A stretch of DNA of 8,440 nt, taken from an uncultured Oscillospiraceae bacterium (lineage in GTDB: Bacteria > Bacillota > Clostridia > Oscillospirales > Acutalibacteraceae). The stretch covers positions 1-8,440 of the forward strand of contig CATWUX010000094.1 in assembly GCA_958354085.1 (NCBI GenBank), read 5' to 3'. Below are positions 1 through 5,720 of this stretch, piece by piece. The notes under the pieces were generated by a model. That model was given only the letters and a program-made list of their open reading frames with translations. It made no database searches and had not been told where the DNA came from. Positions within the stretch are counted from its first letter, which is position 1. Every line of letters starts with the position of its first letter. Both the position numbers and the translations under genes were made by a program.

Positions 1-1204
1 GATTGTCCTTCAAGCATTCCGCCACATAGGTGACCTGCTCCTCGGTCAAAGAGGGATACAGCGGCAGCGTCACTTCATTCTGGTACATCGCGAAGGCGTT
101 CGGAAAATCCGCGATGGAAAAGCCGAGGTTTTTATACGCCGTCAGCATGGGCAGCGGCTTATAATGTACGTTGGTGCATACGCCCTGATCCCGCAGGCGC
201 TCGATCACCGCGTTGCGCTCCGTCTCGGTTTTGCCCTCCAGCCGCACCAGATACAGATGCGCACTGGACACCATAGCCGGCGTGCGGTGCGGGGTACGCA
301 GCACCGGCGCATCCGCCAGCAGCCGGTCGTAAAGGGCGATGTGTGCATGGCGCTTTTCCATGATCTGCCCATACCGCGCCAGCTGTGACATCCCCAGTGC
401 CGCCGCAATATCGGTCATATTGCATTTATACGCCGGCGACAGGATATCATATTCCCACGAGCTGTTCTTTGTTTTTTCCAGCGCGTCCTTTGACTGCCCG
501 TGCAGCGACAGCAGCATATACTGTTTGTATAAAGCGTCGTCATCTATACCGGGATACGAGCGCCACACCACGGCGCCGCCCTCCGCGGTGGTGAGATTTT
601 TCACCGCATGGAAGGAAAACGAGGTAAAATCCGCAATCTGTCCGCACATCAGCCGGCTCCCGTCCGGGTTGATCCGATAAGCGCCCAGCGCATGCGCCGC
701 GTCCGCCATCACGATCACGCGCCCATACTGCTCCTGCAGCGCATTGGACGGGCGGAACAAGGCTTTCCGGCGCTCAACGGCGGCAAAAATACGGTCATAA
801 TCGCACAAAACGCCGGCCAAGTCCACCGCGATGATCGCTTTGGTACGTTCCGTAATGCGGCGCTCCATCGCGTCATAGTCCATCTCGTAAGAGCCGGGCG
901 CCGTATCGACCAGCACAGGGGTCGCGCCCACGTGGCAGATCACGCTGGCGGTCGCCGTATATGTGTACGCCGTGGTAATGACCTCATCGCCCGGGCCTAT
1001 GCCCAACACACGCAGCGTCATTTCCATACAGGCAGTCGCGGAGTTCAGGCATACCGCGCGGCGGCTGCCCGTATATGCAGCAAGCTGTTGTTCAAATTGT
1101 TTGGTGCGAGGACCGGTCGTGATCCAGCCGGATGTCACCGCTTGTGCAACGGCCTGCCCATCCGCCGGACACAGATCGGGCACTAAAAAAGGAATGTCCA
1201 TCAT
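1..1204 (-). CDS. DegT/DnrJ/EryC1/StrS family PLP-dependent sugar aminotransferase, 3' end cut by window edge
   Basis: The frame reads from an ATG at 1204 to the left edge without a stop, giving 401 residues, so only a short C-terminal tail can be missing (the family is usually about 370-410 residues). Family motifs are clear: GWITTGPRTKQFE near residue 30, the cofactor-binding segment MADAAHALGA with Asp168 and His171, and SFHAVKNLTTAEGG with Lys202 as the expected PLP Schiff-base lysine. Members transfer an amino group, usually from glutamate, to a nucleotide-linked keto-sugar for capsule, glycan or antibiotic sugars. Between VDLAGVLCDYDRIF and MADAAHALGA lies an extra charged stretch (ERRKALFRPSNALQEQYGR) that the shortest family members lack. 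Two ATGs are adjacent (1204 and 1201). I chose 1204 because AGAGAGG at 1215-1221 then lies about 10 bases upstream. The gene has its own promoter and its partners would lie left of the window. The family is certain from motifs; the exact sugar substrate is not. Confidence 0.93.
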   Translation of the reverse strand, partial: MMDIPFLVPDLCPADGQAVAQAVTSGWITTGPRTKQFEQQLAAYTGSRRAVCLNSATACMEMTLRVLGIGPGDEVITTAYTYTATASVICHVGATPVLVDTAPGSYEMDYDAMERRITERTKAIIAVDLAGVLCDYDRIFAAVERRKALFRPSNALQEQYGRVIVMADAAHALGAYRINPDGSRLMCGQIADFTSFSFHAVKNLTTAEGGAVVWRSYPGIDDDALYKQYMLLSLHGQSKDALEKTKNSSWEYDILSPAYKCNMTDIAAALGMSQLARYGQIMEKRHAHIALYDRLLADAPVLRTPHRTPAMVSSAHLYLVRLEGKTETERNAVIERLRDQGVCTNVHYKPLPMLTAYKNLGFSIADFPNAFAMYQNEVTLPLYPSLTEEQVTYVAECLKDN

Positions 1205-1253
1205 CCAAATCAGACCTCTCTTTTCATTAAAAGCAATTCCGACATATCGTGTT

Positions 1254-1282
1254 ATTATACAACGCTTTTCAAAAAAAAGCAA
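1254..1282 (-). promoter_or_regulatory. Sigma-A type promoter of the DegT-family aminotransferase gene
   Basis: On the minus strand a TTGCTT -35 box (1277-1282) and a perfect TATAAT -10 box (1254-1259) are separated by exactly 17 bases. Transcription would start near 1247, leaving a leader of about 43 bases before the ATG at 1204. It lies downstream of the degV terminator, so the two minus-strand genes appear to be separate units. Confidence 0.8.
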
Positions 1283-1299
1283 ATAAAACTTCCGGTTTC

Positions 1300-1327
1300 A
1301 TGCGTTGTACCGTCTGACATAACGCAT
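1300..1327. repeat. Inverted repeat ATGCGTT / AACGCAT upstream of the aminotransferase promoter
   Basis: Seven-base perfect arms at 1300-1306 and 1321-1327 flank a 14-base centre. The repeat begins 18 bp upstream of the -35 box at 1277-1282, where an activator could bind, but a repeat this short may also occur by chance. It is not followed by a T-run, so it is not a convincing terminator. Confidence 0.3.
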
Positions 1328-1386
1328 ACCATATTCAGTATGAGCGGCTGCAGGAAAAAAATTCAACCTGCGCACCTGAAAGCAGC

Positions 1387-1416
1387 AAAAGAGCAGGACG
1401 GATGTCCTGCTCTTTT
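1387..1416 (-). terminator. Intrinsic terminator of degV
   Basis: A perfect 13-bp stem, AAAAGAGCAGGAC paired with GTCCTGCTCTTTT, surrounds a four-base loop. Its arms begin with A-rich and end with T-rich sequence, so on the minus strand it ends in CTCTTTT, as in a rho-independent terminator. It lies 25 bp past the degV stop codon and separates degV from the aminotransferase gene. The symmetry means it could also work on the plus strand. Confidence 0.9.
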
Positions 1417-1441
1417 ACCGACCGCGAAGCACATCGCCTTT

Positions 1442-2287
1442 TTATGATTCCTTAATAAAATACACCACACCGGTACAACCGGGGCCGGCGTGCGTACCGA
1501 CAACCGGACCGATATCACAGCGCCGTATATCCGGCAGCGTCTTTTTCTTGTTTGCGCAATGGATCAACTCCTCCATCCGCTCGGGCGCATCCGAGTGTCC
1601 AAACCAGACCGGCATACTCTCATCCACATCCGCCGAAGAAAGCTGCTCGGCTACATACTCAAATCCGGCCTTGAGGCCGCGGGTTTTATGGACACAGACC
1701 ACCTTTCCCTCCTGTATGGCAACGATCGGCTTGATGCCCAGCAAAGAGCCGACGACCGCACCGGCGGAGGACAAACGTCCTCCCATTTTCAAGTATTTCA
1801 GATCATCCACAACCGCGCATAGCCGTACCCGGGCGGACAATGCCTGTATCCGTTTCGCGATCTCCGCCGCTCTGTATCCGCCGTCCCGCAGCCGCACCGC
1901 CTCCGCCACAAGCGCCGCCAGGCCGAATGTCACATTCAGCGTATCGACCACAAAAATTTCGGCGTCCGGAAAAGCCTGCTGCGCGATGACGGCAGACGAA
2001 TAGGTACCGCTCAGCTCCTTTGACAGCGGCAGCACCACAATTTCATCCCCTGCCTCCACATAAGGACGCATCACCTCTTCAAACTCCATCGGCGTGATCT
2101 GCGCCGTTTTCGGCAGTTCTTCCGCCGCACGCAAGCGGTCATAAAACTCCGGCCGCGTCATATTCTCGCCTTCCACATAGGCGTCCTCGCCAAAGAAAAC
2201 CCGTAGCACCAATATATCCATATTCCATTCCGCTCGTTTGGACAACTCCAGATCACAGGCGCTGTCTGTAATAATACGTACCGCCAT
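1442..2287 (-). CDS. degV: DegV family fatty-acid-binding protein (FakB-like)
   Basis: The product has 281 residues, the normal DegV family length. Visible family features are the N-terminal ITDSACDL (residues 5-13), Thr61 in KTAQITPMEF, SGTYSS at residues 93-98, the KYLKMGGRLSSAGAVVGSLLGIKPI block and the C-terminal IGPVVGTHAGPG. DegV proteins have a two-domain alpha/beta fold with a buried long-chain fatty acid. Characterised members (FakB) present the fatty acid to the kinase FakA, which makes acyl-phosphate for phospholipid synthesis; Thr61 and Ser93 lie where the family contacts the carboxylate. No fakA is in the window, and Clostridia often carry several dispersed degV paralogs. An in-frame ATG at 2305 is rejected because the AGGAGG at 2295-2300 is 7 bases from the ATG at 2287. 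The gene is a single unit with a consensus promoter, two palindromic operators and a terminator. The family is secure; the lipid it prefers is unknown. Confidence 0.95.
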   Translation of the reverse strand: MAVRIITDSACDLELSKRAEWNMDILVLRVFFGEDAYVEGENMTRPEFYDRLRAAEELPKTAQITPMEFEEVMRPYVEAGDEIVVLPLSKELSGTYSSAVIAQQAFPDAEIFVVDTLNVTFGLAALVAEAVRLRDGGYRAAEIAKRIQALSARVRLCAVVDDLKYLKMGGRLSSAGAVVGSLLGIKPIVAIQEGKVVCVHKTRGLKAGFEYVAEQLSSADVDESMPVWFGHSDAPERMEELIHCANKKKTLPDIRRCDIGPVVGTHAGPGCTGVVYFIKES

Positions 2288-2294
2288 GAGATAA

Positions 2295-2300
2295 CCTCCT
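2295..2300 (-). promoter_or_regulatory. Ribosome binding site that fixes the degV start
   Basis: A perfect AGGAGG on the minus strand lies 7 bases before the ATG at 2287. It lies inside the extended frame that would begin at 2305, so that upstream start is very unlikely. Confidence 0.9.
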
Positions 2301-2307
2301 GCCAAAT

Positions 2308-2324
2308 TATTTGATAATCAAATA
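2308..2324. promoter_or_regulatory. Palindromic operator, proximal copy (FabT-like) in the degV leader
   Basis: This is a perfect 17-bp palindrome, TATTTGATAATCAAATA, centred on 2316. It has the same TTTGATWATCAAA core as the copy at 2339-2359. It lies in the transcribed leader, 7 bp upstream of the ribosome binding site, and could act as a roadblock or cooperative site for a repressor. The core resembles the operator of FabT, a MarR family regulator of fatty acid synthesis, as I remember it. The regulator itself is not in the window. Confidence 0.75.
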
Positions 2325-2338
2325 TTCTGCCGATTGAT

Positions 2339-2359
2339 ATACTTTGATTATCAAAGTAT
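2339..2359. promoter_or_regulatory. Palindromic operator, distal copy (FabT-like) over the degV transcription start
   Basis: This is a perfect 21-bp palindrome centred on 2349 with the core TTTGATTATCAAA and flanks ATAC/GTAT. It begins 5 bp downstream of the -10 box and covers the predicted start near 2358, the usual place for a simple repressor. The centres of the two copies are 33 bp apart, close to three helical turns, so two dimers would lie on the same DNA face. It is assigned to a FabT-like MarR regulator by motif resemblance and by the fatty-acid role of DegV; this is inference. Confidence 0.8.
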
Positions 2360-2364
2360 TTTAA

Positions 2365-2393
2365 ATTATAGCACGATCCTGCTGTGGTGTCAA
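2365..2393 (-). promoter_or_regulatory. Consensus sigma-A promoter of degV
   Basis: On the minus strand, TTGACA (2388-2393) and TATAAT (2365-2370) are both perfect consensus hexamers with a 17-base spacer (2371-2387). Such a strong promoter would be expected to need repression, which fits the operators placed immediately downstream. Confidence 0.92.
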
Positions 2394-2463
2394 GTATGCG
2401 TACCATAAACGCCACGGCCGTCAAAGCCAAACCGTTTTCTGCCATGAATTTTGCCGTTTAGTG

Positions 2464-2492
2464 TTGTAAATCCCTTATAGAAGTGCTATAAT
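2464..2492 (+). promoter_or_regulatory. Sigma-A promoter of the ktrB-ktrA operon
   Basis: TTGTAA (2464-2469) and TATAAT (2487-2492) are spaced by 17 bases on the plus strand. Transcription would start near 2499, leaving an 85-base leader before ktrB. It diverges from the degV promoter, with about 70 bp between the two -35 boxes, so neither promoter overlaps the other and the degV operators are over 100 bp away. Confidence 0.85.
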
Positions 2493-2528
2493 AACCAAAA
2501 CTACACACTCTATACCGTTTGTACGCAA

Positions 2529-2559
2529 TTCGTCCCCGCCAAACAGTGAAGCGGACGAA
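2529..2559 (+). other. Hairpin in the ktrB leader
   Basis: TTCGTCC (2529-2535) pairs perfectly with GGACGAA (2553-2559). A further GC/GC pair is possible across a two-base bulge, leaving an 11-base loop. The hairpin ends 5 bases before the AGGAAGGTG ribosome binding region. It could influence translation or be part of a small structured leader. I could not match it to the c-di-AMP (ydaO) riboswitch that controls some ktr genes. Confidence 0.5.
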
Positions 2560-2583
2560 CTATCAGGAAGGTGCAAATCCGCT

Positions 2584-3954
2584 ATGTGGAAAGCCATCTG
2601 GAGCAAAATGCAGCATCTTAAGCCCGGCCAGTATTTGGTTCTGGGCTTTCTTAGCGTGATTCTGGTAGGGACGCTGCTGTTGATGCTGCCGTTTTCCACT
2701 GTGCAGGACGGCAGCCTCGGCTTTTTAAACGCACTGTTCACTTCGACTTCCGCCGTCTGCGTCACCGGATTAACGGTGGTCAATACCGGCCTCGCCTTCA
2801 CATTGTTTGGGCAAATCGTGATCACCTGCCTGATTCAGGTGGGCGGTCTGGGATTTATGACCATTGCTTCACTGGTATTTCTGATGATCGGCAAGCGTAT
2901 TTCTCTGCGGGAACGTCTGCTGATTCAGGAATCCTTCAATGCCGATTCGCTGCAAGGATTGGTGAAGCTGGTACGCAACGCCGTCGTTGTTACGTTTCTT
3001 TTGGAGGGCGCGGCCGCAATCATTTTCGCCTTTCGCTTCATTCCGGAATACGGCTTCGGTCAAGGTCTGTTTCAGTCCGTGTTCATGGCGGTCTCTGCCT
3101 TCTGCAACGCGGGCTTTGATCCGTTCGGATTTGCCAACTCCATCGAACCGTTTATCGCGGATCCGGTAATCAATTTCACGATCATGGTGCTGGTGGTGCT
3201 CGGCGGCATGGGATTTTCCGTCATTCTGGACGTTTTGCACCACCGTCGGTTCCGCAAGCTGATGCTACACAGCCGCGTGGTATTGATCATGACCGGCATT
3301 CTGCTGGTCACCGGCACGCTGCTCATCGCGGTGCTGGAATGGAACAATCCGCTGACCATTGGATCGCCGGATCTGAATGTCGGCGAAAAGCTGATGGCCT
3401 CGATGTTCCAGTCGGTCACGCTGCGCACCGCCGGCTTTGATACTATCGGTCAAAACGATCTCACGCCAGCCGGTCAATTGCTCAGCATTATTCTGATGTT
3501 TATCGGCGCCTCCCCCGCCTCCACGGGCGGCGGTATCAAAACCACCACCTTCTTCATGGTCGCACTGTATGCGGTGACGACCGTCCGCCGCAAGCAGGAT
3601 TACAACATCCTCGGGCGGCGGCTCAACGAGCAGACCGTAAAACGCGCATTGGCGATCTTTACGCTGGCGCTCGGCCTGATACTGGTGGATACGGTGATCA
3701 TCAGCGCGGTGGAAAGCATGACGCACGGAACCGAATCCTTGGAGCAGGTTCTGTTTGAAGTCGTGTCCGCTTTCGGCACGGTTGGACTGTCTACCGGTAT
3801 CACGCCTACGCTCAACGGTGTTTCCAAAGTATTCATCATCTGCACGATGTTTTTGGGACGCGTCGGCCCGCTGACCGTCTCCATGGCACTTTCGGGAGGC
3901 CCCGGCAAGCCGAACGCTCTCCGCTATCCGGAGGATCGCCTCATGGCGGGCTGA
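2584..3954 (+). CDS. ktrB: Potassium uptake protein KtrB (TrkH/KtrB family membrane subunit)
   Basis: A 456-residue membrane protein that conducts potassium (often coupled to sodium in characterised Ktr systems) across the cytoplasmic membrane. It shows the four-fold membrane-pore-membrane plan of this family. The four selectivity-filter segments, each with the conserved glycine, are visible: VTG (60-62) in STSAVCVTGL, NAG (175-177) in SAFCNAGF, TAG (282-284) in TLRTAGFDTIG and TVG (399-401) in SAFGTVGLSTG. The intramembrane gating loop is present as GASPASTGGGIKTTT near residues 308-322. The length and start (MWKAIWSKMQHLKPGQYLVLGF) match KtrB rather than the longer TrkH. The ribosome binding region AGGAAGGTG (2565-2573) has a slightly long spacing of about 10 bases. 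It is the first gene of an operon with ktrA, 63 bp downstream. Nothing appears truncated. Confidence 0.95.
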   Translation: MWKAIWSKMQHLKPGQYLVLGFLSVILVGTLLLMLPFSTVQDGSLGFLNALFTSTSAVCVTGLTVVNTGLAFTLFGQIVITCLIQVGGLGFMTIASLVFLMIGKRISLRERLLIQESFNADSLQGLVKLVRNAVVVTFLLEGAAAIIFAFRFIPEYGFGQGLFQSVFMAVSAFCNAGFDPFGFANSIEPFIADPVINFTIMVLVVLGGMGFSVILDVLHHRRFRKLMLHSRVVLIMTGILLVTGTLLIAVLEWNNPLTIGSPDLNVGEKLMASMFQSVTLRTAGFDTIGQNDLTPAGQLLSIILMFIGASPASTGGGIKTTTFFMVALYAVTTVRRKQDYNILGRRLNEQTVKRALAIFTLALGLILVDTVIISAVESMTHGTESLEQVLFEVVSAFGTVGLSTGITPTLNGVSKVFIICTMFLGRVGPLTVSMALSGGPGKPNALRYPEDRLMAG

Positions 3955-4017
3955 TACCGGGAAAGCTGAAAAAAATATTTATAAGGAAAAGACCACTATC
4001 AGGGAGGTAATCCGATC

Positions 4018-4680
4018 ATGAAACAAATCGCCGTGCTGGGTTTGAGCCGTTTCGGCGCCAGCGTCGCACGTTCTCTGACACAGATGGGGGCGGAGGTTCT
4101 CGGCGTAGACAACGACCCCGAGCGCGTAGCGGACATGGTGCACGACATCACACATGTCATACAGGCGGATATTCTGGACAACGACGCGTTGGATTCGCTC
4201 GGCCTGCGCAATTTTGACGTGATCGTGCTGAGCATCAAAGACGTGGAAATCAGCTGCCTTGCCACGATCGCCATCAAGGATCACGGTGCAAGCTACGTTG
4301 TCGCACAGGCAAGCGGGGAATCGCATGCCAAAATTCTGGAACGCATCGGCGCGGACAAAATCATCATGCCGGAAAAGGATATGGGCACTCGTCTCGCGCG
4401 GAATCTGGTCGGCAACAATATCATCGATTACATGGAGCTTTCTGCCAAGCACAGTCTGATGGAAATCGAGGTTCTGGACGACTGGGTGGGCCGCACGCTC
4501 AAGGAGAGTAACATTCGGAAAAATTACGGCGTCAACGTTGTGGCGATCCGTTCCGGCAAGGCGCTGCAGGTCGCGCCCAACGGCGACGACCTGATCCATG
4601 ACGGCGACATTCTGGTCGTTATCGGGGAAAACACCGACCTGGATAAGCTGAACAAGATCCATCCGAAACGAAAAAAATAA
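4018..4680 (+). CDS. ktrA: Potassium uptake regulatory subunit KtrA (RCK protein)
   Basis: This 220-residue cytosolic protein has an N-terminal RCK (TrkA-N, Rossmann) domain, about residues 1-130, and a C-terminal TrkA-C domain, about 135-215. Family members form an octameric ring on KtrB that gates transport in response to ATP/ADP; in several Firmicutes the C-terminal domain also binds c-di-AMP. The nucleotide loop reads GLSRFG (8-13), with serine where the usual motif has its middle glycine, and the acidic ribose-binding position is Asp31 in GVDNDPERV. The TrkA-C part includes GRTLKESNIRKNYGVNVVAI and the terminal GDILVVIGENTDLDKL. An excellent AGGGAGGT site (4001-4008) precedes the ATG by 9 bases. 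It follows ktrB by 63 bp without a terminator and is surely co-transcribed with it. Confidence 0.95.
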   Translation: MKQIAVLGLSRFGASVARSLTQMGAEVLGVDNDPERVADMVHDITHVIQADILDNDALDSLGLRNFDVIVLSIKDVEISCLATIAIKDHGASYVVAQASGESHAKILERIGADKIIMPEKDMGTRLARNLVGNNIIDYMELSAKHSLMEIEVLDDWVGRTLKESNIRKNYGVNVVAIRSGKALQVAPNGDDLIHDGDILVVIGENTDLDKLNKIHPKRKK

Positions 4681-4686
4681 TGCACC

Positions 4687-4715
4687 CACCGACGTTCGGA
4701 ACCCTTCCGTCGGTG
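4687..4715 (+). terminator. First hairpin after ktrA, possible terminator
   Basis: CACCGACG (4687-4694) and CGTCGGTG (4708-4715) form a perfect GC-rich 8-bp stem with a 13-base loop, 6 bp past the ktrA stop. It is followed by AAACCGGTTTT, not an immediate T-run, so it may be a weak terminator or an mRNA 3'-end stabiliser working with the hairpin at 4735-4785. Confidence 0.45.
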
Positions 4716-4734
4716 AAACCGGTTTTCCTCGCAT

Positions 4735-4785
4735 AAAGGGGCGTTTTGCTGTGCGATCCCGGCAGGAGCGGCAAGCGCCCTTTTT
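4735..4785 (+). terminator. Intrinsic terminator of the ktrBA operon
   Basis: AAAGGGGCG (4735-4743) pairs with CGCCCTTTT (4776-4784) using one G-T pair, and the pairing continues inward through TTGC and GGCAA with a bulged T. The T-run at 4781-4785 forms the tail. This separates the potassium operon from the epimerase gene. Confidence 0.65.
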
Positions 4786-4839
4786 CAATCCGATTTTAGT
4801 ATTACTCGGGCACAAACCCGGAAAGGACAGGAATCTTTT

Positions 4840-5718
4840 ATGCAAGTCACGATACGCAATGATGCTCTGACAGTCGTCTCAGACACCCACGGTGCGGAGC
4901 TGCATACGATTGACAGCGCCAACGGTATTTCGTATCTTTGGAACGGCGATCCCGCCTACTGGTCGTATCATGCGCCCACGCTGTTTCCGTTTATCGGCGC
5001 GTTGCGCGGCGGCTGCGCCGCTTCGGCGGGCGGGGAGATCCGCCTGCCCAAGCACGGCCTTGCCCGCACTGCGGAATGGACGCTGGAAAGCGCATCCGAA
5101 ACCGCTGTGACCTATTTGCTGACCGCCAACGACCAGACGCGCGCCGGTTATCCGTACAATTTCGAAGTGCGCATCCGTTATCACCTGGAAGGCGCGTCGG
5201 TCACCACGACATATACGGTAAAAAACGCCGGCTCCAACGATATGCCGTTTTGTATCGGCGGCCATCCCGCCTTTCGCGTCCCGCTGACCGAGGGCGAATG
5301 CTTTGAGGATTACCGCATCGTATTCGCGCAGCCGGAAACGGCGGATTGCCCGCAGGTCGATCTGGCCGCCGGCTTGATCATACGCGATGTACGCAACCGG
5401 CTGCTGACGGAATCGGCCTCGTTCGCCCTCCATCATGTGCTGTTCCGCGGCGATGCGTTGATCTTTGATCGGCTGAAATCCCGCAGCGTACAGCTGCTCT
5501 CCTCCAAATCCGGACACGGCGTCCGCATGGATTTTGCGGGAATGGATTACTTTGCCGTGTGGTCGCCCTTTACCGATGCGCCGTTTGTTTGTCTGGAGCC
5601 GTGGACCGGCACCGCCACCTGTGTGGAAGAGGACGACATATTTGAGCACAAGCAGGGCGTGCGCGTGCTTTCTCCCGGTGAACAGGCGACCTACGCCTTC
5701 ACCGTCACCGTGTTTTGA
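4840..5718 (+). CDS. Aldose 1-epimerase family protein (LacX-like)
   Basis: The product has 292 residues, typical of the LacX-like branch of the galactose mutarotase superfamily, and is cytosolic (no signal peptide or membrane segment). Members interconvert the alpha and beta anomers of hexoses or hexose-6-phosphates. Branch hallmarks are YLWNGDPAYWSYHAPTLFPF (residues 32-51), His72 in PKHGLAR, His142 in GGHPAF and Glu253 in CLEPWTG. By comparison with galactose mutarotase, the two histidines and the glutamate are the expected active-site residues. GGAAAGGACAGGA lies before the ATG at 4840, with about 6 bases from the last GGA. The stop is 2 bp ahead of the phosphatase gene, so the two are probably translated together. 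I see no convincing -35/-10 pair between the terminator at 4785 and the start, so its promoter is uncertain. The substrate cannot be read from the sequence. Confidence 0.88.
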   Translation: MQVTIRNDALTVVSDTHGAELHTIDSANGISYLWNGDPAYWSYHAPTLFPFIGALRGGCAASAGGEIRLPKHGLARTAEWTLESASETAVTYLLTANDQTRAGYPYNFEVRIRYHLEGASVTTTYTVKNAGSNDMPFCIGGHPAFRVPLTEGECFEDYRIVFAQPETADCPQVDLAAGLIIRDVRNRLLTESASFALHHVLFRGDALIFDRLKSRSVQLLSSKSGHGVRMDFAGMDYFAVWSPFTDAPFVCLEPWTGTATCVEEDDIFEHKQGVRVLSPGEQATYAFTVTVF

Positions 5719-5720
5719 TC

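Noticed and set aside
608..1186. Open frame of 192 codons on the plus strand
   Set aside because: It lies opposite the aminotransferase gene, whose minus-strand protein has clear family motifs. The plus-strand translation is Arg/His-rich with no recognisable domain.
2288..2305. Upstream ATG at 2305 as the degV start
   Set aside because: It would bury the AGGAGG at 2295-2300 in the coding region and adds six residues not expected in the DegV family.
2158..2445. Minus-strand open frame overlapping the degV 5' end and promoter
   Set aside because: It crosses the degV promoter and both operators in another frame, has no ribosome binding site and shows no known domain.
2536..2583. Resemblance of CCCCGCC, GTGAAG and GGTGCAAATCC in the ktrB leader to cobalamin riboswitch pieces
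   Set aside because: The pieces are in the wrong order and spacing, the B12 box is missing, the leader is too short, and a potassium transporter is an unlikely target.
2499..2583. c-di-AMP (ydaO/yuaA) riboswitch ahead of ktrB
   Set aside because: The leader of about 85 bases is too short and lacks the conserved blocks I know for this class. A covariance search would settle it.
3979..4845. Long minus-strand open frame opposite ktrA
   Set aside because: It is an antisense shadow of ktrA. The plus frame has a strong ribosome site and RCK motifs, while the minus translation has no family features.
4879..5649. Minus-strand open frame of 256 codons opposite the epimerase
   Set aside because: It is a shadow caused by high GC codon use in the epimerase, which has its catalytic motifs on the plus strand.
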